A DNA stretch of 64,000 bases from Fomes fomentarius. Lineage: Eukaryota > Basidiomycota > Agaricomycetes > Polyporales > Polyporaceae. This document shows, piece by piece, positions 60,640 to 64,000 of this stretch. The position numbers were made by a program, and so were the translations under genes. The DNA is taken from assembly GCA_022606135.1 (NCBI GenBank), contig JABYQN010000001.1:2914001-2978000 (forward strand), written 5' to 3'. The first letter of the stretch is position 1. Each line of letters opens with the position of its first letter. The notes below the pieces were generated by a model. The model was not told the DNA's origin, made no database searches, and saw only the letters and a program-made list of their open reading frames with translations.

Positions 60640-63600
60640 ATGGCACAACTCGTTGCCTCTCCAGCCTCGGAGCGTATTTCCCAGATCCTGCCCACCGTCA
60701 AGTGTTCGACCTGCAATGCGCCAGTCCGCATAACAGACCTCGGCGACCATGTCTGCGCACCCGTTCCTCCAGTCCCCCAGCTTCCTGCTCTCAAGCCACC
60801 CCAGTCTCCGCGCTCCGTGGCAGCTCTTCTCCCCGCGAAGCTTCAAGGTCTCATGAGTGGCGGCCCGCCTCTAGTACAGAGTCCTCCACGTATGTCTTCT
60901 CTCGCTCAGTCTCCCGCTCCCTCGCGCCAGAAAAGCCCCGCCCCGCCCCAAGCCATGGGCCGTGCCCGTGCCCCGTCATCAGCCTCGTCCTTGAGCGTCC
61001 GGAGTGCAGACAGTCGTCCAGAACGCATCCCAAGCCCCCTCTCCCGTGATAGGCGGCCAAGCAATACTAACGACCAGGTACCGTTCCCGTCTCCACCGCC
61101 GCCCGGCCCATCCGAGCCCCCTCGTGTGCCCTCTCCGCGTATTCCCATCCCAGCACCCTCAAGCGCGGCGCGCTCTGCGCCCGGAATAGATCGGTCGTCC
61201 AGGGCTAACATCGCCCCGCCTGGCACGACGGCTTTGCGTCCGCGAGCACCGTCGACTGCGAGCGTGCGCCCAGGCGGCGGCGGGATGCTGCACGGTGGCC
61301 CGCCAGGAGGCGTGCGCCAGCCCGTGCAATCAACCCCGTCGCCATACTCTGGGCCCCGGGGAGGCGACCCTCGGACAAGCCCGCTCTCCCCTCCAATTCC
61401 GCGAGATAGGTCGGGAACTAACTCGAGCATGCGCCCGCCCCCGATGGACTTGGGTCCGGAGATCATCTACTCGACGGACATGCGCTCGAGGACGCCGGCC
61501 AATGACTCGAGGATGCGTGCTCCGTCGTCTGCGAGCATGCGACCATCTATGGACCAGATGCGTCCGTCTATGGATCAGATGCGAAGACCGTCTGGCGAGC
61601 AGATGGGTCGACCGTCTATGGATCAGATGAGGAGACCGTCCGCGGAGAGCCAGCGTCCGCCGATGATGCCGCCTCCGCCTCCGCCTGCGACGCCTCCTGT
61701 CGGAACACCGCCGCTGGCTTCTCCACCAATCGCACGTGAACCGGACACGAAATCGGGCGGGGCGGCGGGCATGGCTGGGGTCGGTCGTCGAGGGTTCGCT
61801 GCTGCGGCGCGTGCAGCTATGTTTACGATGGGTCCCATGCCTCCAATGAGCCCGGATCCCAACGCGATGGCTTTCGGTACGCCCGGTCAAGGTATGGACG
61901 GGAGGAGAGCAAACGCGCCGCGTTTCCTTGACATTGCATCGGCAGCAAAATATGGTGCGTCGCAGTGTGTGATTTCGCGCATAGTGGTTTTCTGACAAGC
62001 TACATGCGCGCAGCTGCGACTACGCCACCCCTTTCTCCCGGATCTGGTACTGCATCTGTATCCCCGCACTCTCCTTACTCCCAGAAGTCGCCAGTATTGG
62101 CCGGGATTCCCTCACCCAGCGCGAGGATGTCGCCGAATATTACACCGACGACTCAAGCAGCTGGCATTGCATCTTCGCCTACGAGTCCTATCAGCGTGCA
62201 CAGTCTGCGGGACCGAGTGATGTCACCTCCGCAGGAGCTTCCCAAAGCTCCCGCAGCAGCAGCAGATCCTCCCGCCACCCCTCGGCTGCCCTTCTTCGAG
62301 AAGTTCAAGAACAAGCTTCCAGCTGTGGACACTGCCAAGGCTACGGACCCGGTAGAGCGGTCCCCGCCATCCCCGGCCTCGTCGGACAGCAGTTACGACG
62401 GGCTCGCGTACGCAAATAGCGACGACGAGGACGAGCTTGATATCCCCTTGCGCGCCAGCCCACAACCACTCGCAACTCCCGCCAAGCCTTTGCCTCCAGC
62501 CCCAACTCCAGCTTCAGTCCCAGCGGAGAACAAGGTCCGCTTCCCGTCTATGAGCGAGTCCAAGTACTCGTCTTCTTCATCCTCCACCGCCAATTCCCCG
62601 CGTTTCCCTCAGCGGAGCCTCTCTGCATCGACAGCGACCACATCGTACGGAGTACGCACCATCGCAAAGTCGACTGGGGCGCTCGACCGCGCCATGGAGA
62701 CGCTGTTTGAAGACAACCCGACCTCGCCAACGACGAGCACGAGCTCGCGGCCGTTCACGGAGAAACAGCGCGAGAGCGTGAGCAAGTCGCCGAAGATCCC
62801 GACGCGGTCGCATACGAGCCCGACGCTGCCGTCGGGGCGGCTGGAGGAGCGCAAGAGCGCGCAGAGGCGGCCGCGGACGAAGACGAAGACGTGCGTGCGG
62901 TGCGTGAAGCCGGTCGAGGACGGGAGGTGGATTCAGATGGAGGGCGGGAACGTGCTCTGCGATAAGTGCTGGAAGAATATGTATCTGCCGAAGGTGCGTC
63001 CCATTCTCCGTCCTTTTCCCTCGCTTTGTGGTCGTTTGGGTCGTCGTCGGTGGTCCAGGACGCGCCGCGGGTGATCGAGACCGTATTCGAGAATTGATGC
63101 TGATGACGTGTGTGGGTTTCGTTTCTTGTGCGCTAACAGTGTCGGCGTTGTAACAAAACGATCGAAAAGCAAGCCGTGTCGTCGTCCGACGGCCAGCTTA
63201 AGGGCAAGTGGCACCGGGAGTGCTTTAGCTGCTTCACGTGCGAGGTGTGTTCCTTTGTCTCCGCGTCGCGTAGCCTCATGTTACTGACTTGACCCCTCCC
63301 CGTCACGAATGCGAACAGAAACCATTCCCCGATAAGAGCTTCTACGTATACGACGGGAAGCCATTCTGCGCATACCACTACCACGAAGAGAACAACTCGC
63401 TCTGCGCCGCGGCACGGTGCGGGCAGCCTATCGAAGGCCCCTGTGCGGTCTCGCATGCGGGCGACCGGTACCACCCCGAACACTTCCTGTGCGAGTATCG
63501 CGGGTGCACGGAGCGGCTCGTGGAGTACTACGAGCTCGAGGGTCGTATGCTCTGTGAGCGACACGTGCAGAAGGCGATGCGCGAGCAGGACGAGGACGAT

Positions 63601-63699
63601 GACTGGGCGTACGACGACTCGGCGGGCAACAGGAACACCATGGCTATGAAGCGCGTGACGCGGTTCATCGACCTGGCTGCGCTCGGGAGCACGTCGTAG
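60640..63699 (+). CDS. LIM-domain protein, paxillin-like (926 aa)
   Basis: Four exons: 60640-61954, 62014-62993, 63140-63244, 63319-63699. A short N-terminal Cys pair (CSTCNAPV) and a very long Pro/Ser/Arg-rich region precede the C-terminal zinc modules: a half-site CVRC...CDKC (about residues 732-757), a full LIM from C766 (CRRCNKTI, WHRECFSCFTCEKPF, FCAYHYHEENNSLC), and a second LIM (RCGQPIEGP, YHPEHFLCEYRGC, MLCERHV). Fungal proteins of this plan link Rho signalling and the cytoskeleton at growth sites; the same role is inferred. An imperfect repeat of RPSMDQM units occurs at about 61538-61640, and the linker has several polyproline stretches. Confidence 0.88.
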
Positions 63700-64000
63700 T
63701 TTGCGGTGTACCGTACCCGGTCGATGTATGTGTGCTCGCGGAGCAGGGTTGGTGGTTGTACGCTGTCGTGGTCGTGGTTGTTCCCTGTTTCTAGTCTCTC
63801 ACCATCTCACCCTCCCTCACTTCATCTGCATCACTCCTCACCTCACCTCACCTCGTTTCTCATCTCAGCCTCCGCATCGCTCTCACGTTATATTGACTTT
63901 TGTGTTTCTGCTCCTCCTGCACTTGGGTTGGAATAATTGGACCTTACATGTATTTATACCCGTATCGTTCTCCCTTCCCTCTTCCCTGTCATCTCCGCTC
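63700..64000. other. 3' flank of the LIM gene
   Basis: 301 bases to the window edge, CT-rich with CTCACCT repeats near 63836-63855. It could contain the LIM gene 3' end and the upstream region of the next gene. No coding frame is supported. Confidence 0.4.

Overview
The window reads as nuclear DNA of a filamentous basidiomycete, most likely a wood-decaying agaricomycete (Polyporales-like). Genes are dense on both strands and cut by many GT-AG introns of about 50-60 bases. One gene encodes a secreted cytochrome with a fungal cellulose-binding domain, and several families are typical of mushroom-forming fungi. All gene models were spliced by hand from reading frame, splice signals and family knowledge; no search was run.

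Layout. 1-5.5 kb: tail of a coiled-coil gene, an orphan kinase-like N-lobe gene (-) and the DNA-repair nuclease FAN1 (+). 6.2-15.3 kb: three tandem paralogues of a seven-helix membrane protein (DUF6534-like), each with 21 exons, many only 10-18 bases long; a decayed copy of the FAN1 3' end lies between the first two. 15.8-16.5 kb: hemerythrin-like pseudogene. 17.1-32.5 kb: F-box protein, PNO1 (ribosome assembly), a URI/Bud27-like protein, GPI10 (GPI anchor mannosyltransferase), an F-box/LRR-like protein, an unknown CxxC protein, mitoribosomal mS38, and a retropepsin-like protein lacking the catalytic Asp. 32.9-48.6 kb: cytochrome-CBM1 protein, SNU13, UBC9, a SAM methyltransferase, a long hairpin repeat, proteasome subunit PRE2, a SAC2/INPP5F-type phosphoinositide phosphatase and a DHHC palmitoyltransferase. 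48.9-50.0 kb: a 1,174-bp hAT-like element with terminal inverted repeats and a perfect 8-bp target duplication. 51.2-55.2 kb: a Zn2Cys6 transcription factor. 55.2-60.6 kb: gene-poor DNA. 60.6-63.7 kb: a LIM-domain (paxillin-like) protein.

Most genes are unrelated housekeeping functions (DNA repair, ribosome and spliceosome, SUMO, proteasome, membrane traffic). The accessory parts are the tandem membrane-protein array, the relics around it, the cytochrome-CBM1 gene and the mobile element. Seven positions in six conserved genes lack exactly one base in a G/C run. This looks like consensus error rather than biology and should be resolved before those genes are called broken.
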